From Laccaria trichodermophora (lineage: Eukaryota; Basidiomycota; Agaricomycetes; Agaricales; Hydnangiaceae), in NCBI GenBank assembly GCA_018417955.1, contig JACTVC010000038.1, positions 401,708 through 465,707 on the forward strand: a stretch of DNA of 64,000 nt, given 5' to 3'. Below are positions 47,173-59,127 of the stretch, piece by piece. The notes beneath the pieces were generated by a model, which was given only the letters and a program-made list of their open reading frames with translations, had not been told where the DNA came from and did no database searches. Numbering within the stretch: position 1 is the first letter of the stretch; every line of letters starts with the position of its first letter. The position numbers and the translations under genes were made by a program.

Positions 47173-48504
47173 TTACGACGACATACCCCCCAACGATGTT
47201 ACTTCGTCCCCAATGTTATAATCATAGCCCGGTGGGGGCTGGTCTGCCAAACCTTGCGACGAGTGCATCGCAAGCCTCAACCTTTCAACCTCGGCACGAA
47301 GTAGCTCAACATTCGACCTCCAATCATCCCCTTGCTCATTTCTCAAAGGAAGGTGCTGTGAGGAGGGTGAATTTTGTGACTGTAGCAAGGCCATTTCTTG
47401 CTGAAGCTCCATAATTCGTCTGTTCAGCTCTAATTTAGAGCTTGAGGTATATGACAGCTGTGGTTTTTCTGGAGTTCCGTAAGAGGAGGCCTGAGCCGGG
47501 GGGAAGACGAAGGGGGCTATTTCGGAAGGTGTAACCATAAAAGTCCTGGGCGTCTGAGGGCCTGCAGGAATGGTCTGATCCTTTACCTCGACATCGTGGG
47601 GGGTCGAGCGGTCACGCGCACGGTTACGGTAGAAGCAGAAATAGAGGAAGATGATGACGAGCGCAATGGCGGCGACTCCGCCAACAACGCCCCCTACAAT
47701 AGCTCCGATCGGAGCAAGCTGATGAGTTGCGGTGGAGGATGGGGTAGGTACAGCAGTCTGTGATGAGGTATGTGATGAGGTAGCAGAAGATGGGTTTGAC
47801 AACGACTTTGTCGATATCCCAGTCGGTGACCCAACTGGGACAGTTAGGGATGACGTTGTCCCATCGTCAGTGCTATTGTCTCAGAGGTTAGAATGTATGT
47901 ATATCCACTGGAATCCGGGGAAAACTCACGTATAGATAACATTGTCAAACTCCAAGATAGAACGGCTCGAGCCCCCGCTGGATATCACCAGCGTGTGTTT
48001 TCCGTAGTTCAAACCTGCATTGCCGTACACTAGCTGGTTGTAACCGTAGTCATTTCCGCTAGGAACAGAATCAAATTTGCCAACAAGACTCCCGTCGAGT
48101 GTAATGTTTAGGTGGGTTTCAATGGTCGAGCTATCGACAACTGAAATAATTGGTGCGGTGATAAAGAAGGCGTAAACAGCAGAGCCTGTATCCTTAGATA
48201 TAAGGAATCAACATCTTCGACAAAAGGAGAACTTACCTGTGAAAGTAACTGATACAGAATGTGTAACACCGCCGATGAAAAAAGTGGAATCATGCCATGT
48301 TCCGTCAAAAGCTTTCGCGACATCTGGCCGAACCAAACATGTCGCACAACCATTGCCCTGCTGCCACAGATCTGCAGGGGTATAGACTGGAAATGTGCCA
48401 GTAATTGGATCGCCAAAGTAATCATCGATGGTCTGATTAACCAGGGCGGCCAACCCAAATTCTCCCAGAATATTGAGCAGGAAGAAAAGCAGGACCAGAG
48501 CCAT
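47173..48504 (-). CDS. Single-pass receptor-like membrane protein, paralogue C (full tail)
   Basis: Three exons on the minus strand, 48504-48237, 48185-47930 and 47872-47173, give 407 aa. Signal peptide (LVLLFFLLNILGEFG) and ectodomain (VNQTIDDYFGDPITGTFP, CATC, FDGTWHDSTFFIG, LEFDNVIYT) follow the same pattern as paralogues A and B. A Ser/Thr-rich stalk leads to a glycine-rich membrane helix (IGAIVGGVVGGVAAIALVII) and a basic RNRARDRS stop-transfer. The cytosolic tail of about 150 residues includes a coiled-coil stretch (LELNRRIMELQQEMALLQS) and a second helix (NVELLRAEVERLRLAM), so it may bind partners. The helix-plus-juxtamembrane region resembles those often annotated as EGFR-like in mushroom genomes. 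No kinase domain is present. The ligand and function are unknown. Confidence 0.85.
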
Positions 48505-49642
48505 TGCTGGCAGCGATGTAAAAGAAAGAAGGGTTGGTTTGTATTGTTAAGTTGACGACAAGAAGCACCTGTTTTATGAATTTTGATTGATTTTGATTCC
48601 TGAGTCCTCAGGCCTCACTGTCAGGCTTCAGCGCCCGGCGAAAATCAAATGGATGGAAGCAATTCATGTGGTCGTTCGTTACGCGTACATCTGCAGCGAA
48701 AATGGTGGAAAGAACTCGAGTCGTTGAGCTCATGAATGTACTATATTGCTGGCGCGGGGTCCGATTTCTCTCCAAATCATTCAGCTAGAAAAATTCCAAA
48801 TCAGACTTTAATAAGCGCACATACCTTTATTGCAGAGTGTTGTATGCATGTAGATCTCAAAAATAATGGGTAGGAGATGACAGATACTTCATGTCCGCCG
48901 GGTGCATGTGGACGATTCAATCGGCAATATTTGAGAATGTAATCAGATCAGGAACTCGAATCCGTCTTTCGCGCGTAGAGCATACGTAGCTCTGGGTAAG
49001 TGGTGGACAAGTGGCGTCTGCGTAGTGTTGTTGCAGAACTTGGAGGAGAAGTATACCGGTTGATATCGAGGGGGCGCTTGTCCAAACTGCTCTCCGATCG
49101 CCTAGGGTTTGCAGGTGTGAAAGACTTGGAGACACACCTGAAACAAGGGACGATCGGACACCTAAGCGAAGAGATTGACAGATGCAAGGACAAATTAATC
49201 ATTTTTGACTATTGTTTGTTGTTAAGACGGACTCATTATAAGATTTTTAGTCCGACAACCAATTCCGCCGAGGGCCAAATCTTATTGTCGTATTTTTAAA
49301 TTTCCATCAAAATTTATTATAATTGTGTTTGATTCCTTCGAAAAGTTGACAAAGCTTAGGACAAACAAAAAGTATGTAGCCTAATATATCATACTTTCAT
49401 AGCTTCTTACAGGTACAAAATCCGTATATAGAACATATTATTGAACAATTTCAAAATTCGTATTGAAGCCATACTTGGAAAATGGTCCGCGTAAATATAC
49501 AACAACATATATATAATCTGACATCAAATCTGCCAAAAAGACGAAGCAAATGTCAGATTTGGAGTATTTCCAGGAAACGAAGCGAATATCCCGGTGAAAG
49601 GGCCACTCACGGGATAATCAAAGTTACTCATGGGGTGAACTC
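48505..49642. other. Intergenic with a fragment of a dispersed repeat
   Basis: No gene. Around 49150-49310 lies a weak relative of the repeat at 26873-26997, with GACAAATTAATCATTTTTG in common. The rest is AT-rich. Confidence 0.4.
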
Positions 49643-51222
49643 TATTTAGAGAATCGGACCGTTATTATGAACTGACCAACCAACAAGGTCACAACCAGTG
49701 CGACGGCCTGCCATAATTTCAAGGAGTTAGATGCGGCGTGGTGAGGTTGGGGTTGGACCTGGACCGGTGGGATCACATTCTCAACCTAGGAGGGAAAACT
49801 CTTATTCGAAATTGTCATGAATTACAATAGCGCTCAAAGTACTTTACCTTAGCAGGTTCCCAAACCTTGATGGCGGCACCGTTTGAGTCCGAGGAGCCTG
49901 TGATGATAAGGCATCCATCTGAAGAGGAATATGTCTATTCAGCAAATGAGAATTCTTAAGAATGGTACAACCGATGGAAGGAAGTTACCGTAACAATCTG
50001 CACCAGTGTTCCAACTTGTAAGAGCTATCAGCTTTCGAATAGGTCTAAAGGAAATTAAAATACCTTGTCCATGTGGAAGGACCGTAAGTAGACCTAAGCA
50101 GGAGTCGTAGACCCGAGCAGACCCATTATCTCCACCAACAACTATGAGAGACCCTTGAAGCGCAGAAGAAACGAGAAGTGGAACATTGAGACGAATGGGA
50201 TGGGTGAATGATCGCAGTGGTTGGCCTGGAGGCAGTGAGTATATGTCGATTCCGTTGACGAGATTTGTCACTATCAGTAACTGGTTGTCCGCTGCCATCG
50301 TCGCATGGCCACTGGCGTGTGCCCATCAAATCAAGAATTATGGTATGTTGTGCCTACGCACATTCGAGTCGGTAACTGGTATGACCACAACATAGTCCAA
50401 GGCGAGACCTGATATGCAACTCTACAGAGCAAAGACAGAAATGAGCTCGGAAAGAAGGCGCCGGACTTACAGGCCACCTACACTTCGTGTGACTCCAAAT
50501 AAGTGACAAGCACACTTGAGCCCTGATCAAAAAAGGAAACGCTCCTAGAGATAGCTTCCCGTGGACTCGTCGCAATGATGTTGGAGAGTTGTCCTAATCT
50601 CCCCAATTTAGTAGCGTTCAATGAATGGTTTCAGAAGCTCACCGTTGGAATCAATCGTCCACAATTTCAGACAGCCGTTTCCGACGGTAGCGATTTGTTT
50701 GCTCCCCGAGCTGAAATCGATGTCCTCGACAGGTCCAACATGAGCGGCTGCAGAGGCAGCAAGATCGTAATGATTCTATAATATAGATTTAGTGTACGGG
50801 GATGAGAAAGGCGGCAGGGCTTACCTTCGTTGGCGCCTGGCAATAAACCGACAAAGTGCCGTCAGCGCAGCCAAAAGCAAAGCTTGAAATTGGATCGAGT
50901 GATGTGGGCGTCCAAGCCGAAGCGGAAATGGAGCCGTTGAATAAGACGGAGATGACCTGGAATTCGATCCCTTGGACCAAGTCCCAAACTATAACGAGAC
51001 AATCATCGCCTGCGTAAAATAAATTAGATTGGATACGGTGCTAAGATCGACGCAAGCTCACCTCCGCTGAGAAGCCTTGAGCCATCCTGGCTTATTTGGA
51101 GGGTATTGATCGCATTAGTGTGGCGAGTGAGTGTTTGCTTGCACTTAAACTAAGATCGTATGAGAACGGCCATTGCGATGCATGTTCTGAGTACTTACCG
51201 TAGGGATGGTGATTGAATTCAT
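49643..51222 (-). CDS. WD40-repeat protein with C-terminal membrane anchor
   Basis: Nine exons on the minus strand join in frame to 382 aa: 51222-51199, 51149-51062, 51009-50825, 50775-50643, 50593-50482, 50421-50362, 50311-49989, 49918-49848 and 49795-49643. Repeats are visible as TRHTNAINTLQISQDGSRLL, SGGDDCLVIVWDLVQG, FGCADGTLSVYCQ, HVGPVEDIDFSSGSKQIATV and GDNGSARVYDSCLGLL, ending with AAIKVWEPAK. A short linker is followed by a single helix (LWQAVALVVTLLVGQFII) and a five-residue end (TVRFSK follows it), so the protein is probably tail-anchored with its propeller in the cytosol. It is a basidiomycete family without assigned function. A truncated relative lies at 63160-63869 with the same 88-nt second exon. 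Confidence 0.82.
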
Positions 51223-51423
51223 CGTAGGCAGGTACAGAGGATGCCTATCATCTCGTCAGTTATAGACCACAAAGAACAAAAAAGGTGGCCAATTGTCTCC
51301 TGTTCCTCATTCCTGTATTCCGATTATCTTTCTTTTTGTTTTTTTACGATTCTCTTTCTTCTTGTTCTTTATTTCGTTTCCTACGCCTACTTCTTACAGC
51401 TAAGGTAAAGTTCTACTATGAAT

Positions 51424-52156
51424 TTATCTATGATGAGTGGGAGTGAGCGGGAGAGTGTGTTTGTGTGGTTTGGCGTCTTTTGGCTTGGGTGACTTTAGGG
51501 GAGCCTTACAAGGATCACGTGAAAAGATGTGAGGCTGCCCTAAAGTAGCCGTTGTCAAAACCAACTCAGCGCGTTGCTGTTGCCTCTTTTCCTCCCACAA
51601 CCACTCACTCACCATGACACTGGCGGAAACAATATATTCGTAGTACATATGTAGTTTCAGAACGAATATACAATAGATGAGTGCTTGACCGGTAATAGCC
51701 CATTCAATAGTAATCGGCGAGCCTGAGGTCCTACAGGAGTGAGTAATTGTTCCGTGGCTGGTCGACGTCAATGTTGACGTTTCCAGGGCGTGCTGTTGTC
51801 GTAGGCGTCGGTTGGCATAGGGGTTATTGACGCGTCGCGATGCTCTTACAATTGGTATGTTGCCCGCTCGGTTGGAACTCAAGGAGAAATATTTTGACTC
51901 TTCAGTAGACAACACTATTGTTCGTATCCACTACAAATGCACTTCCGGCGGTGAGCCGCGTCTCAACAAGAATCCGCCCAATCGCCAGTCCAAAGCCACA
52001 TGGCGCCAGCCAAACGTAACTCTTCACCGCCTCGAGATGCACTACGCCCATATCCGCGAAGTGCAGTAGCTTCATCACTCCTCCAACGTCGAGGTATTTC
52101 CCAAAGCGCTGCACAGGCACTTTCGGTACTGGCAAGCTCACCCTCCCTGTTGCCAT
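51424..52156 (-). CDS. Hypothetical protein with possible membrane segments
   Basis: On the minus strand an open frame from 52156 starts MATGRVSLPVPKVPVQRFGK and contains VKSYVWLAPCGFGLAIGRIL. It runs to 51902. A second open frame from 51915 to 51424 contains ITGQALIYCIFVLKLHMYY and a basic C-terminus. The two probably belong to one spliced gene, but I could not find a donor and acceptor that join them convincingly. The function is unknown. Confidence 0.4.
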
Positions 52157-52200
52157 TGTCGAATCTTAAATAACGTTTTACGCATAGTTTTCGGCTCCTG

Positions 52201-52917
52201 ATGCCCCCAACCCGAACTTCGCCTCACTGCAAGCGCAATCAAATGTTCCAACGGGGCAGGTACGTTCAGGCCTCTCAAATGCCAAATTTGAACTACCATG
52301 TGGAACAGGCCCCTTCCTCAAGCTTGGACACTATTATCACGACTTCAACTCAAACGGCACAAAACCCGCAGGCAGGTTTCGCTCTGGATCATTGGACGGG
52401 CTCTGACTGACTGCCTGTCCTTAGTTCCCACATGAAAACTCAAACCCTGGAGCTCAATATCCAACCGCCGCGGTTGCTCCAGCTTTCCAGGGAACACGTG
52501 ATCAAGAGGAGGAACAAGCTGTCGCTCTTATACTCAATGTGCGACATCATCAATGTCCTTGATGCTTCACTAACCGGTATCTAACAGTCGCAAGCCAACC
52601 CTTTCCTCCAAGACGTTAATATGCATCAGGAACCGGGCACCGAATTAATCCCGCTGCAAGGACTACCGATGATCGGGGATTCTCCCTTGGTTCGTCCCTG
52701 TGATCTTCGTCTTTGGTTTGCTGATTTGGTGCCAACAGCTGCAACCGGAAATACCTGTTCCTCGAAACTACAGCCATGCTTCAGGCTCACAAACAGCTCC
52801 GCCGGGAAATGCGACCACGACCACAATTTCTCACTTGGTTCGTCCTCCTAGTTATCTCTCTCTTATTCTATTTGCTCACTGGGCGATGGGAATTAGCTTT
52901 CGGACCAAGATGTGAAC
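52201..52917 (+). other. Possible 5' exons upstream of the companion gene
   Basis: Coding-like plus-strand pieces: MPPTRTSPHCKRNQMFQRGR from 52201, NSNPGAQYPTAAVAPAFQGT after a CCTTAG acceptor at about 52427, and QANPFLQDVNMHQEPGTE near 52600. They are Pro/Gln-rich. They may be a separate small gene or extra 5' exons of the gene starting at 52918. The joins are unresolved. Confidence 0.3.
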
Positions 52918-54561
52918 ATGTCGGAAAATTCACCTGCTAATCCCAGGCCTATCACCGTAAGTCGCTTCTGCGTTGAAAATGATATATTGGCTTAGAGATT
53001 GTAGAACACCCAAACCAATGACCCTAGCCCTATCACAGTAAGTTACTTTCGTGTTTAAGATAATCCATCCGCTTAGAAATTGCAGAATAGCGAAAACATC
53101 CACCGCAACATGGAAGGCACCTCTGACGATAACGGAACAGCTCGTCCACCCACCTCTGGCGCAACTGATGCTCCGTTGGACATTGGAAATTTTATGGCTT
53201 CGAGCGGGGTGAGTATTGTCTAAGATCTTTGTACACACATACTTAGACGGGCCACAGCTTTCATCGGAACTTACCTCACTTCTTCTGCGTGGCGTTGGAA
53301 TAGCCGTGCAGGAAGGGGTGAAACAAGGGGTGAAAGAGGCTATAGAGACAATGACGACACCATCAAAGGCAACGCCATCAAAGAAATCACCCACTAAGAG
53401 GTCAGCCTCCCACCGAAATCGTGAACCAATGTCCCATGACGGAAGTTCTGAATCTTCCGCTGACGGCGACGACTTCATCTCCGCAAGAAAACCAACTGGT
53501 GAGAAGACTGATGAAGAGAAATCATTTCATGTAAGCGTCTCTGGTCTATGCATGACCAGATCCTGATGTCAGTACCGCTAGACCATCCTGAAGGATTATT
53601 TGAAGGGAAAGAGCCTCTGGAATACACAAGCCACTAAGACGGCAGACCGGTGCTTGGTCAATGACTTCGAAAACGACAACAACGACGGTCCCACCCTCGA
53701 TGAGCCTGTCTTTGACTGGTCTTCGAAGATGAGCAGCATGTGGAACGACCAGCTGCTCTACCATATGGCAGTCGACATCATTCCGAAAATCAGAGACACT
53801 GAAGATTTGACCTTCCCATCCCAATTCAAGGACATCGGCTTTGTAAAGCGGGTCCTCATCACCAAACTCCGTCGCACGCGTTACAAGTACCAGAATTCGA
53901 TTGCTCCAGCTCATGGAGATCCCGAAACCACCGAACAAAAGCAGATAAGGGTTGAAGCTGAAAGGCTGGATGAAGAACGGGCAAACCGGCGGCGCACTCG
54001 CCGTTTAAACGTGAGCACTCTCGGTATCTTATCGTGGGTCGCTTCTCATCACCTCTCAGACCTTCAAACGGCGTAAAGCCATCATTCAGGCCAGATTACA
54101 CGAAGATAAAAGCTTCTGGAGGCATGTCGAGGAGGTCCTAGTCGAACTCGGAAATGCAGGCATGAGTTCCGATGAAACCGACAAAGAAGACGACGGCCGT
54201 TATTCCAAAGTTGTCCGCCGCGTTCCTAAGTTTTGGCTGGATGACCAAGTGTCACTGCTGTGGGACGCTGTTGAACGTTACGGTAAAGGCCTCAAGCGAC
54301 GGCGCCCTGGTAATGCACCAATCACACGCCTTCGGGAGGCAAGTATGTTAGTCGACACAGCTTATAGTAAACTCCCTCGGGCGGCTGCTGGGTTACCTAC
54401 AAACTACTACAACGACTTGTGGTGGAAGTCTCTGAGCAAATCAAGACAACAGAAGCTCAAGGCAAGACCTCCGAAAGCGTTGCCATCCTTCGTAAGCGTT
54501 TAGTTTTCACGCATATACCCTCCCTAATATTTTCTTATAGGACCATCTCCAGCGTAGTTGA
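52918..54561 (+). CDS. Tnp2-element companion protein (second element)
   Basis: Seven exons join in frame: 52918-52956, 53005-53037, 53086-53208, 53258-53530, 53582-54010, 54060-54491 and 54541-54561, giving 449 aa. Every one of the six introns is in phase 0. The first two coding exons and introns are a tandem duplication, giving NPRPIT and NDPSPIT. The middle is basic (TPSKKSPTKRSASHRNR, RRRTRRLNTFKRRK) and suits a nuclear DNA-binding role. The C-terminal part has MSSDETDKEDDG, VPKFWLDDQVSLLWDAVERY and AAGLPTNYYNDLWW. The MSS...DDG...VP-x-x-W order matches the companion of the first element at 33996-35685. The gene ends 137 bp from the 3' end of the transposase, tail to tail. The function is unknown; a TnpA-like accessory role is only an inference. 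Confidence 0.75.
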
Positions 54562-54698
54562 TCTCCCACCTTGTTACGGCGGAACTTCTTGTAAAATACG
54601 TACAGTAAACTCTGTACAATAAAGGTTTGAATGTGTGTTCGATAATGGACCGAGTGCACATTCAGAAATCCTGATTTTACAGTAAGTCAACAACGGCC

Positions 54699-57600
54699 TC
54701 AAATAGAAAGGAACCGATGTACCTCAATAAGAGGGCGAAGAACAACTTTGTTGTCTGCCCACTGTCGTCGATTCGCAGCATATATCTTCTGTGTGACTGG
54801 CACAATTTCAGCTTGAAGGTTCCTCTCTTGCGACCAAATTCCCGCTCCAAAATCAGTGTAACTTTTGAAAGTTGAGTCTTCCACTTCTCGATATCTATGA
54901 ACGGCGATAAAAATTTGACTTCCTTTTGATACAGGTGAGAAGATTTGCCGAATAACCGCTGGGACGAGGATTTGTTGATTTGGTGGTTGATAAAAGATGA
55001 TGCTGTTTCGGGGAGTTGTATTCTCCATAGCGAACCCTCGACCATTGATATCGTAACGTGCGTATTGATTCACTCGTTTCGGTTGCTTCTCTTTTGTATA
55101 AAGCTCGAATGCGCAGTGGACGTCTTCCTCAAGATCGACCTCCTTGACCTTGACCTTTTTAGCGTGTTCCTCTTGATCTAAAGTGTGAATATCGTGCATC
55201 AAGGTACCGATCTTGGAATTCGGGAAGCACTCATGAAGAATGGGTACACATTTTTCAAGCACTTTGGGACACCCTGGGCGTTCAACCAGGACCTTCAGCT
55301 GGCTTGCTGCACAGAAGGATTTCAAAGTCGTTGCCTCAAGTTCTCCTGTGCGGAACAGCGGATAGTTAATGTATGGGTCATTTCAAACAATAAAGATCGA
55401 ACTAACCAATTTTATAGTTGTTGTTGACCTTCTGTAGGATGCCAATCAATCTTTCAAAAGGGAACATCCACCATCCATGGATGGGCCCAAACCTCAAAAG
55501 GAAATCGGGAAGATGCAGCGCGTTATGGTGCACAGGATGCAGATCCATGTTCGGGCAAAGTTCCCGAAGGCTTCTCAGGTAGAGTTCCAAGTATCGACGA
55601 GCCGCTTCCGCGTGTCTTGCGGAGGTTCGATGTGAAGTAGCCCATCGAATTGCCATCGACAACAGCATTGTGCTCTCGACTACCTGCTGGCGCCGGAGCC
55701 GAAGTTCATCTGGAACGTCAGCCCCCCCCGTCGACCACATCTTCATCAACGATACCGGAAGGTCAAACTCGATACATGTTCTCCATTGATCGGCTTTAAG
55801 TTTCCCGTGAGCGGGCGAACCAAAGTTGGCTGGTGGGCCAGCTTGCCAGGTGGGCCGCATCGTATTCATGATGTCTTCCTGTATCTGACGTAAATCTTCT
55901 GTGTGGAGCATCGCACCAAAGTCATTGCTAGCGGTCTCGTCACCGAGATCGATGAGGATTTCCGACAGACCACCTTCAAGGCCAACACTCTGCGTAGATT
56001 CAACGTCATCCTTCTCACCCCCTTCAGGAGTGGTCGTGGCTGCAGGATTAGACTCGCTTTGCGTTGGGAGAGATGCCTGTCTTTCACTGTCAGAGCGGTG
56101 TCACCACAAGAACGTTTACTCACCAAAAGGGGACTGATGAAGTGTAACTTTTTTGATTTTTTTCCCTTGAATTTTATCTGATCTTGAATACCACGTTCAG
56201 AACAAAGCGCGCGGAGCACCGGAATTGAAAACTTGTGCAAAGATCCTTGAGAGGGATTGCTGGCCATCACTGCACGGGCCTTCCTAAGCTCCTTTTCCGA
56301 AGCTTCCCGCTCTTCAGTAACGTCCAAGTCATCAGGCGGTTCCTCCCAGTGTGTTCCTATCACAACTCGGAAGTGGTGTTTGACCAAGCCAAGAAAAAGG
56401 TTATGCATTCCGTCGACAATGACCCAGTGAATGGGATTCCAATACGACAATCGCAAAAGTTCGGACCACCGGACACCTGTTTTTTTATAAAGTTTCTTCC
56501 TCTCCGATTTAGTACGAGCATCCCGCCAAGCTTCTGCGGCTGCTCTGTGCTCCTCCGGTGAAACTTTCTTCCAGTTGGAGTAATCAAGGTTATTGATGTC
56601 CGATTTCGATAGATAACACAAAGAGCAAAATCTGTTGGCTGAGTGGCCTGCGCACCCGTTCAGCTTTCGGGATCCTGGGAGATCAGCAATGGCAACCACC
56701 ACTGCCTCGCGAGAACGACGGCCCTCAGGATGCTCATACGTTTTGCTGTACCATGTCCCGCGGTGATAAGAACGGTTAAGGACATCAACCAAAGGAGCCA
56801 AAAACGGATTCAAGCCATCCAAGCTCGGCTGTTTGGGACCTGGAACGATACCGCCAAGATACATGTTCTCTGGCTTGTAACAAATACTAGGTGGCAAGCT
56901 AATGCATCCCATAGCAAGGGATCCGACTGATGCCGACTTTCCAGCAGCGCGATTATGATATGGATTATATCCATCCCAGCTAATGCTCCAAACTGTGCGA
57001 ATTTCGTGGTTAGCGTCGACGAAAACATCCCCACTGGCGTCAAGGAACTCGCGAATGACATTGCCTTGGTTGATTCCGCGCAACTCATCCACAGCCATAC
57101 AGTCACGCGTCCACCGAATGGCTTCTTCAATGCCGGGACGGGCGTAAAGCGCTCCAACAAATGCAGTAAAGTCTTGCATCACATAGGGTCGAATGGGCAC
57201 TCGAAGACTAACCCCGTCTTTAACTCCCAGCTTCGTCAAACGTGCGCCACACGGCTGGCTCGTGGAGAATCGTTTAAAATTGCATGTTCCTGGGTAGGTC
57301 TTTCTTCCATCTTTCTCGCCAGGGGGATAGATGTTGGAACATGAGGGGCATGTTGCATACGTGGTTGTTTTAGGGTCCAGGTCAAAAATCTTTCGCGCTG
57401 TCCGGATGTCCTTGGGCAAGTTGTCTAATGGTAACTTCTCACCTAGGCCAGGCTCCATCTGTTCGAGCAGAATGTGAACCATTTTCAAAAGAAAGGTGCA
57501 TGACTGGCCGGAAGCATGGGCAAAAAGGTTGATGACAAGCGCCATAAATAATCCAACAACCACTACTGGACTTCCGTTTTTCAGGGGGTGATCAAAGTGC

Positions 57601-58363
57601 CGTGCTAGAAATGAGCGTTAGGTATCCTTGCTCGATCGATCGTCATAAACTTGGCTTGCTTACAATTGTCGTAAAAGTCTGGAGAACGCCTGATTTCAGC
57701 ATCAAGCCGTACCCATTCGTTAATGTCCTGGTCTATTTTTTTCACCGTATCTTCCAAACGGGCTCTCATGGCCAAAAGGAGAGCGTTCGTGCCCTCATTA
57801 ACGTCCGTCTTCAAATTCTTCAGTCGGGAGTGGGTGTCCCTGAACCAAACAGATTCCTTTTGCAAAAAATCAGTCACCAATTGCCTCGATGGAAAGCGAG
57901 TGTTTGTCGTTGAGGTGAGTAGCTGCCCATCCCCATGCCAGTCTCGCAGAATGTTCGTCACCTCACGATCCCGTTTCTCAATCTCCAGATCCAGATGATA
58001 TAAGGAGTAATAAAACTCTTTCCCTGGATCACGGAAGTTTCCCGGAGGAGGGTCTCTAGCAAAAGACGATGGACTCGGAGAGGGAGGGGTAGCCGATGAA
58101 GGGAATGACTTGGCTTGTGTGAACGTAGTCTGGGTGGGTGGCAGGTGGTTGGGCAGCGTCGCCACTACGGAGTCAGAGAGGCTGAGCTTGAACACCTCGT
58201 TGTGCAGATATTCCATAGTTTCGTAGGATTCTGATTTTGTTTCGTGAAGTTTACATTTGGCTTCTTTTCGACTGTGGATATCGAATGTGGCTTGGGTGAC
58301 TGATGAGCCGTTGCAGGTGAGGCAGTAGCACAGGCGCAGTCGAGTTTTCTTTTTGCTAGACAT
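54699..58363 (-). CDS. Tnp2-type (CACTA/CMC-like) transposase, apparently intact
   Basis: Four exons on the minus strand, 58363-57664, 57604-56124, 56076-55407 and 55345-54699, give 1165 aa without stops. The N-terminus has a CYCLTCNG cysteine cluster and a second HSRKEAKC. A helical linker follows, then CPSCSNIYPPGEKDG. The Tnp2 core contains SISWDGYNPYHNRAAGK, GGIVPGPKQPSLDGLNPFLA, CSLCYLSKSD, and IVDGMHNLFLGLVKHHF with the conserved Asp. The DUF4218-like part has HNALHLPDFLLRFGPIHGWW and MFPFERLIGILQ. The 47-nt intron at 56077-56123 restores a frame that would otherwise end early. The terminal exon could be shorter by an alternative splice near 54715. It is longer and cleaner than the copy at 29934, suggesting a younger insertion. 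Confidence 0.85.
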
Positions 58364-58608
58364 GACTTGCCGAAGAAGATGTCGCGACGTTGACTTATAT
58401 GTATCCCCCGGTATAACTATGACAACCTTGTATGAAATTGAAACAACAAGTTTCGCGACCTTATGATTCCCTCAATATCGACAAGACTACCCAAATCCGG
58501 TGATAATTGAGGTGCGCAACGAATACAACAACCATCCATCCATATATCCGGGACAAGGATCCATCAGCCATTATATTATATGCTATGCACGTTTACAAGA
58601 GCTAACAC
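58364..58608. promoter_or_regulatory. Divergent promoter of the second Tnp2-type element
   Basis: 245 bp between the start of the transposase (minus) and a small plus-strand gene. No terminal repeat is found here, which suggests that the small gene also lies inside the element. Confidence 0.35.
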
Positions 58609-59127
58609 ATGCCGCTCACACTTAGGACAGCGTTTGAAGCAGAATCGAAAATCATTCCCCCTCCTCTTACGCTCAGACGTGTGTGGTCGGCCGAATCCGA
58701 AAGCCACCAGCGTTCAAAAACGATTGCTGAGTCGAAGAAAATTCGAAAGCCAGCAGGCGAGGTTGGGCGACCAAGCCGAGGGGGTTATCGGTTGACGGAG
58801 GCGTTGGGATTAAGCAACAAGGAATATCAGGAAATCCAAGTATGATATGTGTGGCGTTTTTGGATGCGGCTAACTAAGGGCCCCTAGAACTTCGTCAAGA
58901 AGCAATGCAATACACACCTTCAAGTCAGTCGACCCTTCAACTCACAAGACTCGGAAAAATTGGCACTAATATGCCAAGAGGTATGTATATACTTGATTAT
59001 TGGGTCGGCAGTTATTAACTGTATTCAGGTCTTGACAACGTTTCCCACCTTGGCTCGTTATGAAGATAACTGGGCTACATTGGATTTCATTCATAGTTAT
59101 TTACGCAACTGTACACGCAGAAAGTAA
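58609..59127 (+). CDS. Small conserved TE-associated protein
   Basis: Three exons, 58609-58839, 58888-58980 and 59029-59127, give 140 aa with both introns in phase 0. The protein has a basic middle (KKIRKPAGEVGRPSRGG) and a helical C-terminal half (FVKKQCNTHLQVSRPFNSQD, TFPTLARYEDNWATLDFIHS). It ends in a basic CTRRK. Similar small proteins (helix, then a W near FPxLxRYxDxW) are common as uncharacterised ORFs in mushroom genomes. Its place next to the transposase suggests it belongs to the element, but it could be a host gene. Confidence 0.6.
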
